This document shows, one piece after another, positions 61,013 to 64,000 of a stretch of DNA of 64,000 nt. The notes beneath the pieces were generated by a model. The model ran no database searches. It had not been told where the DNA came from and saw only the letters and a list, made by a program, of their open reading frames with translations. The stretch spans positions 10,815,575 to 10,879,574 of the forward strand of contig JACDQD010000005.1 of assembly GCA_019843655.1 (NCBI GenBank). Direction: 5' to 3'. The translations under genes were made by a program, and so were the position numbers. Every line of letters starts with the position of its first letter. Within the stretch, counting starts at the first letter, position 1. This DNA is from Lethocerus indicus. Its lineage: Eukaryota; Arthropoda; Insecta; Hemiptera; Belostomatidae.

Positions 61013-64000
61013 TGTCCGGCCGATGTAATTAACAATATGATACAGACGATGCCAAGAACACAAAACTGGTACAGGCAAGATAACGCAGGATGGAAATAAC
61101 AGAGGTATTAAACGAGTAATAATGTTTCATGACCTCCAAGAAAAACCTTTACAGGAACAGGAGACTGGAGGACGTTAGCTGCTTTGGAGAATCTACTTGG
61201 TAAACGAGCATTTTTAAAAGTCCCACTGGATGGCTCTAAAAACTACCCAAAAATGTGTTGAATTTGAGATGAGCACCAGTAGTGCATACTACTTGGGTGA
61301 ATACTAACTAAATGAAATTATTACTAAATTATTGTATGTACCGCAAAATTCCCATTCATATTTACTCCCTTCCTAAATCTGATGTTTAAGAAGGCAAAAA
61401 TACGCTCACGTTTTATAACTTTTTTCCAGTTTTCTAAAAAGCCTATTTTCATATTTCGAAATATTCATATTGTAGTAGTCGGCAAAACATAGTAGTTTTA
61501 CTCTGCATTTATCGGCGGAAAATTAGAGGCAATAGGACGGTCAACCGTAAATACCCAAACGAGGTTTTAAATTGTCGTCCGAACGGGAAACCTGTTGATT
61601 AAAGTAGGATCGGGGATCCGTTAACTTGCTAGTTTTCTCGTTAACGCCGCTTGCTTTTTTTACGCCGCGCTCCATTGATTTCCCCAAATTAGGGAAAACG
61701 AGAAAAATATAAATGAATTATGATTACAACTACCAGCGAGGTTTAGACAGGTTGTGTATCGAGCGAAGGCCCAACAGTCTGTTCTCCCGGCTTCTCGTGG
61801 TAAGATCTGATCTTCTGTTATTTGTGTTACTGAACTATATTTGTTTTTCTTTGGTGCAATCTCTTTCTATCCGAAAATAACACACATTCACAATGTTCTC
61901 GTTCTATTGCAGAAAATAACGAAATTTGTATTGTGATCATGTTCATAGATATTAATTATGTTAAGTTAACATTTAAGTAAATGCGAATACACTCATTTCA
62001 ATGATTTGTAATAGCCGGTAGGCTATTAAATTGTAAGACAGTCTTGTACAAGATATTATATTGAACGAGTTCAAATATTGTGGAACATAATTAAGAGACA
62101 CTGAGCGAATGATGATTTTTTTGTGAATCTTCAGTCAACAAAAATTTGAATTCGTCAAGAAACCGAGCCTGCCATATAGCAGTTCTGTTTTGGATACAAT
62201 GCGCCCTAACTGGACGGTTCCTGTTAGTAATTCACGCGCAGTAGGGACAGCAATAAAAGTAACAGGACACTGTCGGGGGTTCTTCGACGGGGCCGATTCA
62301 AATTCGGAGCTCGAAAGGAGTGGGCCCGCCTCCGGCATTCGGAGCACGTCCAATCCCGCAAGTCGAACCCGCCTATATCGAAGGCTCCCTTCGAGCCCGC
62401 AAAAGGTTCATCTGAAGGCGGCGTACCCCAACTGTCTGATCTCACGGTTGATAGTCTCACACAGGGCTCTGCTAAATAATAGGCAGAAAACATTTAACAA
62501 TTTTACCAGTTTTCATTATTACGAATGGGAAAGAACAGTGGGGTTCTCCATTATTCATAGATTAGAGAGAGACCAAGATATTTAGGCAAGTAGAGAATGG
62601 AGTGGTCTACGTGGAAAAGTGGTTATAATCCCATTTCACACAAACAATTGATAACGTTCTAACTGTTTACGCGTAATTGTTGCGCTAATATAGCCTGAAT
62701 TTAATTATATTATAAAGTTGATGTACATAACATTATTTTTATAAATCTGCTCGAAAAAACGACTGTTATATCCTTCTCGAGATTCCTTTAATTAAAATTG
62801 CAGCCGGCCTAATGATTTTTGTACATATTTACTTTAGGGGGGTTATCCGGGAACTTTAAGTGACCCTCTTACAACCATCTGTTAGTATAATTGAAAGAAT
62901 CCCTGATATAGAGGGCTCTCTCAGACTCCTAATTATTCTAATAATCTTTTGGTTACAAGAATGTAATAGTACGAGAGTAATTCAACTAAAAGTACCGGCC
63001 ATCATTCCGCTAGGACATGAAACAGAAGGTGGTATAGAATTAGAATTTTCCTTTTAGCGGAATTCGAGACAGATGCAGAGTGGCAAGACCGATTAACAGT
63101 ATCTCAAAATCGGGTCCCGGAAATTTGCGGCCTCGTTAGCTCAAGTGCAGTTACCGCTGTAAATAACTCGACTGTAAAATTGGGTTCTACCGCGTTGTTA
63201 TCTACCGGCGAGAATTAATTAATACCGGCGTTATGCATTCCTCTGCGGCCTCGTTAGTTCGCATTAAATGAGACTGGACATTCTCGTTGAAATTCCTCCA
63301 GGATAAACGGGGAACTCAATATATGTGGCATTCTTTAATAATAGCGTTGTCGCCCATTTCCGAATCCGTTCAGTCATACTGCTATTAAATACCGACTGTG
63401 GATTAGATGTTGAAGGAATAAAAAGTTAATCTATAGCTAATTGAATATTAATTTAACCTCCTTCACCAGGGCTTAACTTTGCCCAAAGGACCAATTCAGA
63501 TTAGTAATCCAAGGAATATCCATTCGACCCGCCAATGGCATTCCAATCCGGGTCAAAGGTCTGATAAAAACCTAAGCAAACATTAAATTGAAGTATGAGT
63601 ATGACTTCGACTGACCAGATATGTGTATGAATTCGGGCCCAGAATGATGAGAACTAGCAAAAATAACTAAAGTGAAGACCCGTGAATATACTCTCTAATT
63701 ACAGGAAATTTGCAATTATTGCTTGCAAAATAATTATTCTTGCCTATTCCACATACATTCGTCATTCTCAAAACTCGCGCGGTAGTCATTAGCATTTCCT
63801 GCACTTAACTGCATGCATGGTTTCGAATTGCGACATCTGGAAAAGAGGATGGGAAAATAACGCGATTAAACTCGAAATACTTTAAATTATTTCGAAATAA
63901 TTAAGTCAATTGAGTTACTTGTAGGAGAAAACACGGCCAGTTTAAGGTATTTGGGGTTAGATTTTGGAACGGATTATTCCGTTAGATGAAATTTCCCGGC
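61013..64000. other. Non-coding stretch, no gene seen
   Basis: A 131-codon frame at 62190-62585 in a GC-richer patch (62200-62440) shows no recognisable domain. The rest is AT-rich, with small GC patches near 61590-61690 and 63110-63250. No repeat family recognised. Confidence 0.6.

Noticed and set aside
1..64000. CRISPR array, bacterial operons or phage genes
   Set aside because: No regularly spaced repeats, no dense coding and no ribosome-binding sites. The sequence is of eukaryotic non-coding type.

Overview
The window reads as a gene-poor stretch of an animal nuclear genome, most likely an invertebrate and probably an arthropod. The evidence is circumstantial. The sequence is AT-leaning, with GC-richer patches, no visible CpG depletion, long (TA)n, (TG)n and (TC)n microsatellites, a decayed non-LTR retrotransposon tail of Jockey-like type, and a dispersed short retroposon. 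No open reading frame is longer than 157 codons, none resembles a known cellular protein, and I see no tRNA, rRNA or snRNA gene. I read the window as intergenic DNA or the inside of a very long intron.

The main content is one family of short interspersed elements, called here the foldback retroposon, with thirteen traces: 1.2, 3.4, 4.6, 16.1, 24.9, 35.1, 39.2, 49.5, 50.5, 53.8, 54.5, 58.5 and 60.9 kb. Its architecture can be rebuilt by comparing copies. A fixed 5' end near CCGTAGATTTCG opens a left arm of about 100-130 bp. A variable centre follows, then a right arm that is the reverse complement of the left, and then a 42-nt single-copy tail ending near GTTAAACT. The best copies are bounded by perfect target-site duplications of different lengths (9, 12, 13 and about 11-16 bp). 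That pattern fits target-primed reverse transcription, as in SINEs, better than a cut-and-paste inverted-repeat transposon. An RNA of this element would fold into a long near-perfect hairpin. Copies with one arm plus the tail, or one arm alone, suggest loss of the rest of the hairpin at a fixed short motif.

Layout: 1-13.7 kb is non-coding with copies at 1.2, 3.4 and 4.6 kb. At 13.7-14.0 kb lies the C-terminal tail of a dead LINE reverse-transcriptase ORF, and at 14.2-14.6 kb, on the other strand, a weak zinc-knuckle-like fragment. The stretch 16-32 kb holds two old copies and three (TA)n/(TC)n tracts, with the third (TA)n tract at 32.5 kb. The stretch 35-39 kb holds two copies, a (TG)n tract and a strong pri-miRNA-like hairpin at 38.3 kb. 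The stretch 39-49 kb is non-coding. The stretch 49-61 kb has six copies, three of them with clear target-site duplications. The last 3 kb is featureless.

Beyond the retroposon, the window has more long C or G homopolymers (8-10 bases) than its base composition predicts, two G-quadruplex-like runs, several short tandem or palindromic repeats, and a 27-bp palindromic segment flanked by 13-bp direct repeats at 57.9 kb. All calls rest on reading the sequence; nothing was searched against a database.
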